Assembly (NCBI GenBank): GCA_965246785.1
Contig: CBDFFM010000027.1
Span: 124,001 to 188,000, forward strand
Reading direction: 5' to 3'
From: UBA1952 sp965246785
GTDB lineage: Bacteria; Bacteroidota; Bacteroidia; Chitinophagales; Chitinophagaceae
Length of the DNA: 64,000 bases
Below, in pieces: positions 1 through 8,877 of this stretch. Both the position numbers and the translations under genes were made by a program. How positions within the stretch are numbered: the stretch's first letter is position 1; every line of letters starts with the position of its first letter. The notes below the pieces were generated by a model, which made no database searches, was not told where the DNA came from, and worked only from the letters and a program-made list of their open reading frames with translations.

Positions 1-917
1 ACCGTCAGATTTCCATTGACGTACCGGATGTAAAGGGTCGCGAGAAGATTTTTGAGGTGCACTTGCAGCCTATTAAGAAGGCGCCAGACCTGAACATCGC
101 CAAACTGGCTGTTCAGACGCCGGGTTTTGCCGGGGCGGACATTGCCAATATTTGCAACGAAGCAGCCCTCATTGCAGCGCGGAAGGGCCAGGACGAGGTG
201 AACATGCAGGATTTCAACGACGCGATTGACCGCGTGATTGGCGGCCTGGAAAAGAAGAATAAGATTATCTCGCCCGAGGAAAAAAAGATTATCGCTTACC
301 ACGAAGCTGGCCACGCCATTTGCGGCTGGTTCTTAGAGCATGCGCACCCGCTCATCAAGGTGAGCATCGTTCCGCGTGGCGTTGCCGCTCTTGGCTATGC
401 GCAATACCTGCCGAAGGAGCAATACCTATACAACACCGACCAGCTCAACGACCAGATGGTATCGCTCTTTGGTGGTAGGGCTGCGGAGGAAATCATCTTC
501 AATAAAATCTCTACCGGCGCGCAGAATGACCTGGAGCGCATCACCAAGATGGCGTACAGCATGGTGATGATTTACGGCATGAATGCGCGCATCGGGAACA
601 TTTCCTTCCACAACAGCGGCGAGCAGGAATACACAATGACCAAGCCGTACAGTGATGAGACGGCGCGATTGATTGACGAGGAAGTGCGGGCGCTTATCCT
701 GACGGAATATGAGCGCACAAAGCAATTGCTGTCCAAGCACATTCACCACTTGCACGCGCTGGCTGCCGAATTGCTGAAGAAGGAAGTGCTCTTTAAAGAC
801 GACCTGACGCGCATCATCGGCCCCCGCCCTTATGCGGAGGAGGCGACACCGGACGATTTTATTCCCCCGGTAAACTCAACTGTGCTGGATAACCGGGAAG
901 GCTATACTACGGCTTAG
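1..917 (+). CDS. ftsH: ATP-dependent zinc metalloprotease FtsH (3' part; gene begins upstream of window)
   Basis: The reading frame is open from base 3, so the 5' part of the gene lies outside the window. What remains is the end of the AAA+ ATPase module (helical lid, with GFAGADIANICNEAALIAAR) followed by the M41 peptidase domain. The zinc-binding HEAGH is encoded at 300-314, and the third ligand Asp is probably the one in TGAQNDLERIT. FtsH is a membrane-anchored hexameric protease that degrades misassembled membrane proteins and regulatory proteins. The C-terminus ends in an ordinary variable tail (PDDFIPPVNST...). It precedes grpE-dnaJ, giving a protein quality-control neighbourhood, but a 226-base repeat-bearing gap separates them, so co-transcription is doubtful. 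The family assignment is firm. Confidence 0.97.
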   Translation, partial: RQISIDVPDVKGREKIFEVHLQPIKKAPDLNIAKLAVQTPGFAGADIANICNEAALIAARKGQDEVNMQDFNDAIDRVIGGLEKKNKIISPEEKKIIAYHEAGHAICGWFLEHAHPLIKVSIVPRGVAALGYAQYLPKEQYLYNTDQLNDQMVSLFGGRAAEEIIFNKISTGAQNDLERITKMAYSMVMIYGMNARIGNISFHNSGEQEYTMTKPYSDETARLIDEEVRALILTEYERTKQLLSKHIHHLHALAAELLKKEVLFKDDLTRIIGPRPYAEEATPDDFIPPVNSTVLDNREGYTTA

Positions 918-947
918 AAGCTTATTAACCTTTATCGCAGAACGCGA

Positions 948-1020
948 GTTGCAATACCGCGCAACATTGTAGCGGATTTGGAATCCGCGCTATTGCACCC
1001 GTCCGTTACGGGGATTGCAG
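948..1020. repeat. Cluster of short palindromes (REP-like) between ftsH and grpE
   Basis: This non-coding gap holds two clear dyads: GCGGATT-TGG-AATCCGC (972-988) and CCCGT-CCGTT-ACGGG (998-1012). They are framed by GCAATA and TATTGC. The arrangement resembles REP/BIME-type intergenic repeats of Bacteroidetes, and a RAYT transposase of the kind that mobilises such elements is encoded at 37.2-37.8 kb. I see no T-run after either hairpin, so they are poor terminators. The REP assignment is an inference. Confidence 0.45.
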
Positions 1021-1143
1021 TTCTCCTGCCACGTTGCGCCGGATGATAAATCCACCATTGCGGAAAATGCCATTTTGTCCCGCACAACCGGGCTGGCACA
1101 CCGCTTGACCTTACCTTCGCGCATGTTCAAAAAACGTAGCACG

Positions 1144-1716
1144 ATGAAAGACGGAATGAACGAACCGATACAAGAAAACCCTACTGCGCAGCCGACAGAA
1201 GAGCAGCTTTACGAAGGCTTTAATACGGACGAGAACCGTGCCGGCTCCGAAGGCCTGGAAGGCCTCGCAGATAACAGCGACGACAAGCTGCAGCAAGAGC
1301 TGACGGAAGCGCGCGATAAGTACCTGCGCCTCGCCGCCGAGTTTGAAAACTACAAGCGCCGCACCAGCCGCGAACGCATTGAGCTGACCCAAACGGCGGG
1401 CCGTGACATTATCCAAAGCATGCTGGATGTGCTGGACGACAGCAACCGTGCCGCCCAAAGCCTTGAAAGCACCGACGATGTAGCCCAAATCAAGGAAGGT
1501 GTGATGCTCGTGTTCAATAAGCTCAAAACTGTGTTGCAAGCGAAAGGCCTGAAGCCCATGGAAAGCGAGGGCGCTGACTTTGATACCGAGCTGCACGAAG
1601 CTGTAACGGAAATTCCGATGCCTGGGATGGAAGGCAAGGTGGTGGATGTGATTATGCCGGGCTATTACCTAAACGACAAGCTAATCCGCCACGCGAAAGT
1701 CGTGGTGGGTAAGTAG
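1144..1716 (+). CDS. grpE: Nucleotide exchange factor GrpE
   Basis: GrpE releases ADP from DnaK and so drives the Hsp70 cycle. The protein (about 190 residues from ATG 1144) has the usual acidic disordered N-terminus, then a long coiled coil (ELTEARDKYLRLAAEFENYKRR), then a four-helix and beta domain with the family signature GVMLVFNKLKTVLQAKGLKPM and a C-terminal beta wing containing VVDVIMPGYYLNDKLIRHAKV. Upstream in-frame codons exist (ATG 1123 and earlier non-ATG), but the residues they add run into the palindromic gap and do not look like GrpE, so 1144 is preferred; 1123 cannot be excluded. dnaJ follows 20 bases later, indicating a grpE-dnaJ operon. dnaK is not in the window. Confidence 0.95.
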   Translation: MKDGMNEPIQENPTAQPTEEQLYEGFNTDENRAGSEGLEGLADNSDDKLQQELTEARDKYLRLAAEFENYKRRTSRERIELTQTAGRDIIQSMLDVLDDSNRAAQSLESTDDVAQIKEGVMLVFNKLKTVLQAKGLKPMESEGADFDTELHEAVTEIPMPGMEGKVVDVIMPGYYLNDKLIRHAKVVVGK

Positions 1717-1736
1717 GCCGATACTTTTAATAAACA

Positions 1737-2900
1737 ATGTCTAAGAGAGATTATTACGAGGTGCTTGGGGTCGCAAAGACGGCCAGTGCAGACGAAATCA
1801 AGAAGGCTTACCGCAAGGTGGCCATGCAGTTTCACCCCGACCGCAATCCTGGCAACAGCGAAGCCGAGGAGTCTTTCAAGGAAGCAGCCGAAGCTTACGA
1901 TGTGCTCAGCGATTCCGACAAAAAGGCCCGCTACGACCGTTTTGGCCATGCCGGCATTGGCGGTGCGGCAAGCGGCGGCCACGGCGCTGGCGGTATGCGG
2001 ATGGAGGACATCTTCCAGAACTTCGGCGACATTTTCGGCGATGACGTATTCTCGTCGTTCTTCGGCGGTGGCAGTGGTCGTGGCGGGCGTCCGCAAGGCG
2101 CGAGAGGCTCTAACCTGCGCGTGAAGCTGAAGATGGATTATGCGGAGATTGCTGCCGGCGCAGCCAAGAAACTCAAGGTCAAGAAATACGTTTCCTGCGA
2201 TACCTGCCGCGGCTCCGGCGCGAAGGACAAGAACAGCGTCCAGACCTGCGGCACCTGCGGCGGACAAGGCCAGGTGCGCCGCGTTCAGCAAACTTTTATG
2301 GGCGCGATGCAGACGGTGAGCACTTGCCCAACTTGCCACGGCGAGGGCCAGACCATCACCGCCAAATGCGGTAGCTGCAAGGGCGAAGGTCGCGTCTTTG
2401 GCGAAGAGACGGTAGAGCTGCAAATCCCCGCCGGCGTGCATGAGGGCATGCAGCTATCCATGAGCGGCGCGGGCAATGCCGGCGAGCGCGGCGGCCCCGC
2501 AGGCGACCTGCTCATCCTCATTGAAGAAGAAAAGCATCCGCACCTCCGTCGTGCGGAGTTGGACGTCGTGTATCAGCTCCGTGTCTCTTTCCCGGATGCT
2601 GTGCTGGGCCTGAATGCCGAGGTGCCAACCATTGACGGCAAGGCTAAGATTAAGGTGCCCGCCGGCACGCAGAGCGGCAAGATATTCCGTCTCAAGGGCA
2701 AAGGCTTCCCAGCCTTCCAGTCTTACGAAAAGGGCGACCAACTTGTGGAAGTGCAGGTCTGGAGCCCGCAGAATCTGAGTAAGGAAGAAACTGCGCTCTT
2801 AGAGAAGCTCAAAGCATCGCCGAACTTCCAGCCCGGCGCTGAAGACGCGCACGAGGAAGAGAAAGGTTTTTTTGGGAAGATTAAGGATGCGTTTCATTAA
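1737..2900 (+). CDS. dnaJ: Chaperone DnaJ (Hsp40, type A)
   Basis: DnaJ is a co-chaperone that delivers unfolded clients to DnaK and stimulates its ATPase. At 387 aa it is full length. It has an N-terminal J domain (residues 1-70) with the essential HPD in MQFHPDRNPGN, then a Gly/Phe-rich linker (about 75-125, GGGSGRGGRPQG). Four CxxCxGxG zinc-finger repeats follow: CDTCRGSG, CGTCGGQG, CPTCHGEG and CGSCKGEG. Two C-terminal beta domains bind client. The gene lies 20 bases behind grpE, and a hairpin terminator lies directly downstream, so the operon probably ends here. Confidence 0.98.
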   Translation: MSKRDYYEVLGVAKTASADEIKKAYRKVAMQFHPDRNPGNSEAEESFKEAAEAYDVLSDSDKKARYDRFGHAGIGGAASGGHGAGGMRMEDIFQNFGDIFGDDVFSSFFGGGSGRGGRPQGARGSNLRVKLKMDYAEIAAGAAKKLKVKKYVSCDTCRGSGAKDKNSVQTCGTCGGQGQVRRVQQTFMGAMQTVSTCPTCHGEGQTITAKCGSCKGEGRVFGEETVELQIPAGVHEGMQLSMSGAGNAGERGGPAGDLLILIEEEKHPHLRRAELDVVYQLRVSFPDAVLGLNAEVPTIDGKAKIKVPAGTQSGKIFRLKGKGFPAFQSYEKGDQLVEVQVWSPQNLSKEETALLEKLKASPNFQPGAEDAHEEEKGFFGKIKDAFH

Positions 2901-2920
2901 GGCGCAATCGCGCATGGGGA

Positions 2921-2950
2921 AGCCTCGCTCTTTGGAGCGGGGCTTTTTGT
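2921..2950 (+). terminator. Rho-independent terminator after dnaJ
   Basis: The hairpin AGCCTCGCTC-TTTG-GAGCGGGGCT is followed by a short T-run (TTTTTG). It lies 20 bases after the dnaJ stop. Confidence 0.75.
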
Positions 2951-3031
2951 TATCGGGGTCCGGTGCGCCTTTCAGAATGACAAAGTCACTTAAGACGGTA
3001 TCAAGAAAGTAACGGTTTGGTGCACAAGCAC

Positions 3032-4511
3032 TCAATATGCCCGTGCAAACAGCACCCGCTGCATACTCAGTTTCCCGGTCAGGATGCATATTCCTTCTTC
3101 CAGCGGATTATCGAGCGGGATGCAACGAATGGTGGCCTTGCTTAGCTCTTTGATTTTCTCTTCCGTCTCCGGCGTGCCGTCCCAATGGGCCATGATAAAG
3201 CCAGGGGTTTCGTCCAGCGCCTTAGTGAATTCAGCCCAGGTATCCACGCGGCGCATATTGGCTTCGCGGAATTGGAGGGCTTTGTTGTAGATGTTCTGCT
3301 GAATTTCTGCCAGCAGGGCCTGGATATGGGCGGTAAGGCCTTCCAGCGGAACGGAAGATTTTTCGGCTGTGTCGCGCCGTGCTATTTCCGCAACGCCTTT
3401 TTCTAAATCCCGCAAGCCCATTGCCATGCGGATGGGCACGCCCTTCAGCTCATATTCAGCAAATTTCCAGCCTGGCCGGGAGGTATCGTCATTATCAAAC
3501 TTCACACGAATGCCGGCGCTGCGCAGCTCAGCCATTACCTCATGGATGCGGCCGTCAATCTTCTCTTTTGAATCCGGGCCTTTGTAAATAGGCACAATCA
3601 CCACCTGAATAGAAGCGAGGCGGGGCGGCATCACCAGGCCCTTGTCGTCGCTGTGCGCCATTACCAAGGCACCGATGAGGCGAGTGCTTACGCCCCAACT
3701 CGTCGCCCAGACATATTCCAGCTTATTGTCCTTATCGGCAAACTTTACATCAAAGGCTTTGGCGAAATTCTGACCGAGGAAGTGCGAGGTGCCGGCCTGC
3801 AATGCTTTGCCGTCCTGCATCATAGCCTCAATCGTATAGGTGTCGTCGGCGCCTGCGAAGCGCTCGTTGGGCGTTTTTACGCCACGGATGACAGGCATTG
3901 CCATCCATTCTTCGGCGAAGCGGGCATAAATGTCCAGCATTTGCTTTGTCTCTGCAATCGCTTCATCCTTTGTAGCGTGCGCAGTATGGCCTTCCTGCCA
4001 CAGAAACTCGGCGGTTCTGAGGAAGAGGCGGGTACGCATTTCCCAGCGCACCACATTGGCCCACTGGTTGATGAGCAGCGGGGAGGTCGCGGTAGCTTTG
4101 AATCCAGTTTTTGTAGGTGTTCCAGATGATGGCCTCGGAAGTCGGGCGCACCACCAGCTCTTCTTCCAGCTTTGCTTCAGGGTCGACAATGAGCTTGCCT
4201 TTATTGTCCGGGTCAGTCTTCAGGCGATAGTGGGTTACGACCGCACATTCTTTTGCGAAGCCTTCCGCATTTTTCTCTTCGGCCTCAAAAAGGCTTTTCG
4301 GCACGAAGAGCGGGAAATAGGCATTCTGGTGGCCGGTGTCTTTAAACATCTTATCCAACACATCGCGCATAGCTTCCCAAAGGGCGTAACCATAAGGCTT
4401 GATGACCATGCAACCGCGCACGGCGGAATAATCGGCAAGGCCGCCTTTGAGGATAAGGTCATTGTACCACTCAGAATAATTCTCGGAACGGGGCGTTAAA
4501 ACGTTGCTCAT
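3032..4511 (-). CDS. proS: Prolyl-tRNA synthetase, eukaryote/archaea-like type, interrupted by a one-base frameshift
   Basis: ProS charges tRNA-Pro with proline. The start (MSNVLTPRSENYSEWYNDLI) and class II motifs (ELVVRPTSEAIIW; RWEMRTRLFLRTAEFLWQEGHTAH) are clear, and the C-terminus ends FARAY, as in the short ProRS type common in Bacteroidetes. The first frame runs from 4511 to SYRDLP and then reads AAHQPVGQ and soon stops. The rest of the protein (PLLINQWANVVRWEM...) continues in another frame. Removing one G from the GGGG run at 4080-4083 (a C from CCCC on the coding strand) restores one continuous protein of about 490 residues. Because proS is essential, a sequencing or assembly error is the simplest explanation, with a true mutation or slippage less likely. 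The gene converges on dnaJ. Confidence 0.9.
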
Positions 4512-4608
4512 GTAAACTTTGCCCGGTTTTTGCTGTCATTAGCGTAAAGCGGGGCGGCGCAAAAGTATTAATTTCACTACCGGCAACTCCTGCTTAAATA
4601 AGAGCACT

Positions 4609-5829
4609 ATGAAACGCTTATTAATTACAATGCTGATGCTGCTTTCCGCAGCCAGCTTCACGCCAGCCGGCGCCCAAAAGAGCCGGCAGTACGATGATGA
4701 TGTTTATGGCAGTAAGCCTTCAACATCAGCGCAGCGTCAAGACGATCCTGCGCAAAGCGCGACGACAAGCAGCGACCGACATGATGAACAAACTTATTCA
4801 TCCCGCGGCAGCCTGCAACGCGGGGATGACCACAGTACGTCGCGCCAGTACAGCGATGAGTACTATGATTCGAATGATGATTATTACTACTCTTCGCGCA
4901 TCAACCGCTTCTATCATCCTTTTTATAATCGCCCATACTGGAGCGCCTTCTATGACCCATTCTGGTACGACCCATTCTGGGTTGACCCGTATTCGGGCTG
5001 GAGTCCCTGGGCGCGTCCCGGGATTTCCATCTCCTTTGGTGTAGGGCCATACTGGTCTTCTTACTGGGGCTATAACTCCTGGTATGGCTATCCGGGCTTT
5101 GGCTCTTATTATGGCTACCCGGCTTATGGCTATGGCTACGGCGGCTATTACAGCGGTTATTGGAATGGCTACTATGCGGGGCTCAATGGCGGTGATGGCT
5201 ATTACCGTCCACGCTACGGCAAGACGGTTACTTATGGCCCACGCTACACATTGCGTCCGAATGCCGCTTCGGGCGCCGGGATTTCTAATGGAGGTTACAG
5301 CGGTTTTCGCAGGGCCCCTGTCGGTAATACAATGAGCACCGGCTCAGCAAATGCAGAGGCTGCGACGATGCGTAATAATGGCTTCCGTACGGAACCGGGC
5401 AATGGGGTTAATCCATCAGCAATCCGTGAAGAACGGGCCCGGGCGGTGGAAAACCGGAATAATGTTTTCGATAATGGCAGTGAAGTGCGGACGAACGATG
5501 CCCGTGCGAATGAAATGCGTACGATGAATGAGCGCCCGGTGCGAAATGGCTGGAATGAAGGCGACAGAAGCGTACGCAACAGCGAAGTAACTGCCCCTAC
5601 GGCAACACCGTCTGAAGCGCCGCGCCGCGAGCGCAGCTCTTGGTTTGGCGGCCGCAGTGAGCAAAGTGCCGCACCTCAACGCGAGCAGCGCACGTTTTCC
5701 CAACCACGAATTGAGCAACGCAGCGAGCCAGCACCTTCACGCAGCTTCGGCGGCGGGCGCAGCTTTGGCGGTGGCAATAGCGGAGGTGGCGGCGGGGGTT
5801 TTGGAGGAGGCGGTGGGCGCCGGCGCTAA
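4609..5829 (+). CDS. Secreted Tyr/Gly/Trp-rich low-complexity protein, function unknown
   Basis: The 406-aa product has a clear signal peptide (MKRLLITMLMLLSAASFTPAGA). An acidic/Ser-rich segment follows (about 25-90), then a strongly aromatic segment (about 95-195) dominated by Tyr, Trp, Gly, Phe and Pro in runs such as YWSAFYDPFWYDPFW and YGYPAYGYGYGGYYSGYW. Next is an Arg/Asn/Glu-rich region, and the C-terminus is almost pure Gly with a closing RRR. No catalytic motif was found. The composition resembles extracellular or periplasmic structural proteins, or phase-separating RNA-binding-like tails, but that is analogy only. It is divergently transcribed from proS, about 100 bases apart, and ends at a hairpin. 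Confidence 0.75.
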   Translation: MKRLLITMLMLLSAASFTPAGAQKSRQYDDDVYGSKPSTSAQRQDDPAQSATTSSDRHDEQTYSSRGSLQRGDDHSTSRQYSDEYYDSNDDYYYSSRINRFYHPFYNRPYWSAFYDPFWYDPFWVDPYSGWSPWARPGISISFGVGPYWSSYWGYNSWYGYPGFGSYYGYPAYGYGYGGYYSGYWNGYYAGLNGGDGYYRPRYGKTVTYGPRYTLRPNAASGAGISNGGYSGFRRAPVGNTMSTGSANAEAATMRNNGFRTEPGNGVNPSAIREERARAVENRNNVFDNGSEVRTNDARANEMRTMNERPVRNGWNEGDRSVRNSEVTAPTATPSEAPRRERSSWFGGRSEQSAAPQREQRTFSQPRIEQRSEPAPSRSFGGGRSFGGGNSGGGGGGFGGGGGRRR

Positions 5830-5855
5830 TGACTAAATGACCAATTTTTTTTAAG

Positions 5856-5880
5856 AAGGCTGTCTTTGGATGGCCTTTTC
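5856..5880 (+). terminator. Probable terminator after the Tyr/Gly-rich gene
   Basis: The sequence AAGGCTGTC-TTTG-GATGGCCTTTTC forms an imperfect hairpin with G-U pairs and is followed by T-rich sequence, 26 bases after the stop codon. Confidence 0.5.
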
Positions 5881-5906
5881 TTTGGGTTGCCGCTCCTGTA
5901 AATCTC

Positions 5907-5924
5907 CCGCGACTCAAGTCGTGG
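5907..5924. repeat. Short REP-like palindrome
   Basis: CCGCGACTCAAGTCGTGG is an imperfect palindrome built around the ACT-x-AGT core. It resembles the palindrome at 13942-13961 and, more loosely, the repeats near the RAYT gene. It is a short element and only weakly supported. Confidence 0.3.
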
Positions 5925-6037
5925 TGCAGTACCGGAATAATTTTTAGACGCCTTTGGCAAAACTGGCGCGGGCTTTGATTAAACCCATTCAGGCGCAGGC
6001 TTTCTAAACCTGTATTATGCTCCTTCAAGACTTTTTT

Positions 6038-7537
6038 ATGAAAAGGCAAAGTATCCAAAGCTATCTGGCCGCAACGGCCTTATTCACCATATGCACCATT
6101 GCTGCTAATGCGCAGGACGAGAGAGACGCACTACGCTATTCGTTCCTGCAGCCGCAGGGAACCGCCCGCTCCACTGGCATCGGTAGCGCGATGGGGTCTT
6201 TGGGCGGCGATTTTACTTCGCTGGCTGTCAATCCGGCGGGCATCGGTATTTACCGGCGCTCAGAATTTACATTCACGCCTTCACTTACGTTTAGCCACAG
6301 CAGCGGCGAGTATGTCGGGGCTTCGGATGAGCAAAGCGGCTCGCATTTCGCCATCAGCAACCTTGGTCTTGTTACAACGAAGACGGAAGGTCGCCGTCGG
6401 GCAAACCGTACCGGCTGGACATCTGTTTCCTTCGGTATCGGGCTAACGCGGCTGGCAGATTTTACCCGTGATTATACTTATGGCGGCACGAATACAACCT
6501 CATCGGCTTCCTTTGTATTTAAGGAAGATGCAAACCGCGACAACCCGCGCAATCATACAACAGAATATAGCACCACACTTGGCGACCTTGGCTACCAGAC
6601 CTATCTGCTGGATACGGCCGGCGGAGGCTTTGTATCTGTTGTCAATCCAACGAGCACATCGCCGGTCAGCCAAAGAAAGACGGTGAGCGAGCGCGGTGGC
6701 ATTTCCGAACTTGGTCTCACGCTTGGCGGCAGCTACGAAGACCGGCTGATGCTCGGCGCTACGCTGGGCTTGCCAATTGTGCGCTACACGCGCAATCGTA
6801 CCATTACGGAGCGCGACATGAGTGGCAAGGCCAATAATGACTTTGATAATTTCAGCTACAGTGATGAGTTACGCACTACCGGTGGCGGCATCAACCTTAA
6901 GCTCGGCTTCATCTATAAGCCTTCGGACGCGTTCCGCTTCGGCGCGGCCATTCATACGCCTACTTACTATTCGCTTACAGACGTTTACAATCAAAGCCTG
7001 ACGGCAAACACTGAGGGATTTGCGGGCGTAAGGAACGATGCAGCTTTGGAAAACCAGTATGATTATAATATGCTGTCGCCATGGCGCGGCGTGGTGTCGG
7101 CTACTGCATTTTTTGGCGGCTATGGCTTCTTTACAGCAGATTATGAGTTTGTGGACTATGCTTCCGCCAGCTTTAATTTCAGCGACAAAGATTATCAGCG
7201 CGACGTGAATAATACGATTAAAGCGACTTATGGAGGCGCTTCAAACATCCGCACAGGCCTTGAAATCCGGCTGGATAACTTTTCCCTGCGCGGCGGGTTT
7301 GGGTACTACGGCAATCCTTACAAAAGCAGCAGTCAGGACGGCGAGCGGCTGGACTTTTCAGGCGGCCTCGGCTTCCGTTTTCAGAATGCCTTTATTGATT
7401 TAGGCTTTGTGCACCGCCAGTACAAAACCAGCGAGCAACCTTATTCGCTTCCCAGTTTTTACAGCGCGATCGTGCCTACGGCCAATCTTACAACCGGTAA
7501 CAACAACGCCGTTGTTACGTTTGGCTTTAAGCTCTAA
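6038..7537 (+). CDS. OmpP1/FadL-family outer-membrane transport protein
   Basis: This is a predicted outer-membrane beta-barrel of the FadL/TodX type, a family that imports hydrophobic compounds such as long-chain fatty acids. The start at ATG 6038 (MKRQSIQSYLAATALFTICTIAANAQ) gives a proper signal peptide; an in-frame ATG at 6017 would add seven residues in front of it. The mature start (ALRYSFLQPQGTARSTGIGSAMG) and the NPAGIGIYRRSEFTFTPSL segment are the family's N-terminal signature, in which the N-terminus folds into the pore as a plug. Alternating strand-like segments run to an aromatic barrel end (NNAVVTFGFKL). The 3-hydroxyacyl-CoA dehydrogenase across the downstream terminator fits a fatty-acid link, but it is on the opposite strand. 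Confidence 0.85.
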   Translation: MKRQSIQSYLAATALFTICTIAANAQDERDALRYSFLQPQGTARSTGIGSAMGSLGGDFTSLAVNPAGIGIYRRSEFTFTPSLTFSHSSGEYVGASDEQSGSHFAISNLGLVTTKTEGRRRANRTGWTSVSFGIGLTRLADFTRDYTYGGTNTTSSASFVFKEDANRDNPRNHTTEYSTTLGDLGYQTYLLDTAGGGFVSVVNPTSTSPVSQRKTVSERGGISELGLTLGGSYEDRLMLGATLGLPIVRYTRNRTITERDMSGKANNDFDNFSYSDELRTTGGGINLKLGFIYKPSDAFRFGAAIHTPTYYSLTDVYNQSLTANTEGFAGVRNDAALENQYDYNMLSPWRGVVSATAFFGGYGFFTADYEFVDYASASFNFSDKDYQRDVNNTIKATYGGASNIRTGLEIRLDNFSLRGGFGYYGNPYKSSSQDGERLDFSGGLGFRFQNAFIDLGFVHRQYKTSEQPYSLPSFYSAIVPTANLTTGNNNAVVTFGFKL

Positions 7538-7551
7538 GTGCTACTTCCAAA

Positions 7552-7590
7552 AAACAAAACAGCCGCTCTTTTGAAGCGGCTGTTTTGTTT
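7552..7590. terminator. Strong bidirectional terminator
   Basis: AAACAAAACAGCCGCT and AGCGGCTGTTTTGTTT form a near-perfect stem with A-rich and T-rich flanks. It lies between two convergent genes ending at 7537 and 7604, so it can serve both. Confidence 0.85.
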
Positions 7591-7603
7591 GAAAATGCTT
7601 GCC

Positions 7604-8581
7604 TTAAAACTTCCCGCGCTTGAAACGCTCACTCACCACAAGTTCTTTGGAGCCGGGCGTGTACTTGTAAAAGCCCTCGCCGCTCTTTACGCCGAGGTAG
7701 CCGGCCTGCACCATATTGGCCAGCAGCGTGGCCGGCGCATACTTCTGATTGCCGAAGCCCATGTGTAGCACGTTCATGATGCTGTAGCAGGTGTCGAGGC
7801 CAATAAAGTCAGCCAGTTGCAGCGGGCCCATCGGGTGCGCCATGCCGAGCTTCATGATGGTGTCAATCTCCTCAACGCCGGCAACGCCTTCCTGCAGCGC
7901 AAGGATGGCTTCATTAATCATCGGCAACAGGATGCGGTTGGAGATGAAGCCGGGATAGTCGTTCACCACGCAAGGCACTTTGCCGAGGAAGGTGGAAAGG
8001 TTTACCACTACTTCCGTCACCTTTGAATCCGTAGCGTAGCCGTTGATAACCTCAACAAGCTTCATTACCGGAACCGGATTCATGAAGTGCATGCCAATTA
8101 CCTGCGATGGGCGCTTGGTGAAGGATGCAATGCGCGTGAGGGATATGGAAGAAGTGTTGGAAGCAAGTATGCAGTTGGCCGGAGCGAGCTTATCGAGCTC
8201 CTGGAAGATTTTAATCTTTAGGTCAATGTTTTCCGTGGCGGCTTCCACTACGAGGTCGGCGTCCTTCACAGCTTCGGCCATGTCTGTGAAAGTCTTGATA
8301 CGGCTCAGGGACCCGCCCTTTTCATCTTCAGAAAGCGTGCCCTTGCTTACCTGCCTGTCCATGTTCTTGCCGATTGTGCCGATGGCCTTATCCAGCGCCT
8401 GCTGATTGATGTCCATCATGTGCACCGTGAAGCCGCTTTGGGCGAAGACGTGGCAGATGCCATTGCCCATAGTGCCGGAGCCGATGACCGTAACCGTCTT
8501 GATTTGCTGGAGCATTTTCTGTGTTTTGTCGTCGGCGCCGGCGGCTTGTACATCGGCGTTGACCATTGTTTCTTTGACCAT
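7604..8581 (-). CDS. 3-hydroxyacyl-CoA (3-hydroxybutyryl-CoA) dehydrogenase
   Basis: This NAD-dependent oxidoreductase interconverts 3-hydroxyacyl-CoA and 3-oxoacyl-CoA (beta-oxidation or butyrate-type pathways). After a roughly 28-residue extension, the Rossmann motif GSGTMGNGICHVFAQSGF appears, then the acidic residue of the second strand (MMDIN) that favours NAD, then ASNTSSISLTRIA and the catalytic His in GMHFMNPVPVMKLVEVI. The helical C-terminal dimerisation domain follows (PGFISNRILLPMINEA; MGPLQLADFIGLDTCYSIM). A second in-frame Met (8563) is an alternative start; the extension is not needed for the fold. It is a single-gene unit ending at a terminator. Substrate chain length cannot be read from the sequence. 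Confidence 0.93.
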   Translation of the reverse strand: MVKETMVNADVQAAGADDKTQKMLQQIKTVTVIGSGTMGNGICHVFAQSGFTVHMMDINQQALDKAIGTIGKNMDRQVSKGTLSEDEKGGSLSRIKTFTDMAEAVKDADLVVEAATENIDLKIKIFQELDKLAPANCILASNTSSISLTRIASFTKRPSQVIGMHFMNPVPVMKLVEVINGYATDSKVTEVVVNLSTFLGKVPCVVNDYPGFISNRILLPMINEAILALQEGVAGVEEIDTIMKLGMAHPMGPLQLADFIGLDTCYSIMNVLHMGFGNQKYAPATLLANMVQAGYLGVKSGEGFYKYTPGSKELVVSERFKRGKF

Positions 8582-8814
8582 TATTGTTTTGAAATTTTTT
8601 TGAACGGAGCGAAGTTATGGGTTGCTTCATTTTGGGGTAACATAGTAAAGACATTAACGGGCGGCTTGTAAAAGCAATAACCCTGTAGTTGGCTGCAGGG
8701 TCTCACGACGACGAAGCAGTAACATCGTCGGCACAAATATAAAATCAACGACTTTTTGTGAAGTAAAGAAGGGTTAAATAAGCCTGTATGCCTGCAAGCC
8801 TTCGCCCGATTAGC

Positions 8815-8822
8815 TACATTTG
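8815..8822 (+). promoter_or_regulatory. Candidate Bacteroidetes -7 box for the transglutaminase gene
   Basis: TACATTTG matches the Bacteroidetes -7 consensus TAnnTTTG and lies 55 bases before the start at 8878. I see no convincing -33 TTTG about 20 bases upstream. The rest of the gap 8582-8814 shows only an imperfect CCCTG...CAGGG hairpin near 8680-8700. Confidence 0.35.
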
Positions 8823-8877
8823 AAAACAGCGTTGTGGAAAAGCTTTCCACTCGCATCTTTCTACCGGAAAAACATTC

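Noticed and set aside
918..1140. tRNA or small RNA between ftsH and grpE
   Set aside because: The hairpins do not form a cloverleaf; no anticodon arm or CCA-like end was found. The same negative result holds for the other gaps.
1015..1143. N-terminal extension of grpE from a TTG codon
   Set aside because: The extra 43 residues are encoded by the palindrome-rich gap and do not look like GrpE; ATG 1144 (or 1123) is preferred.
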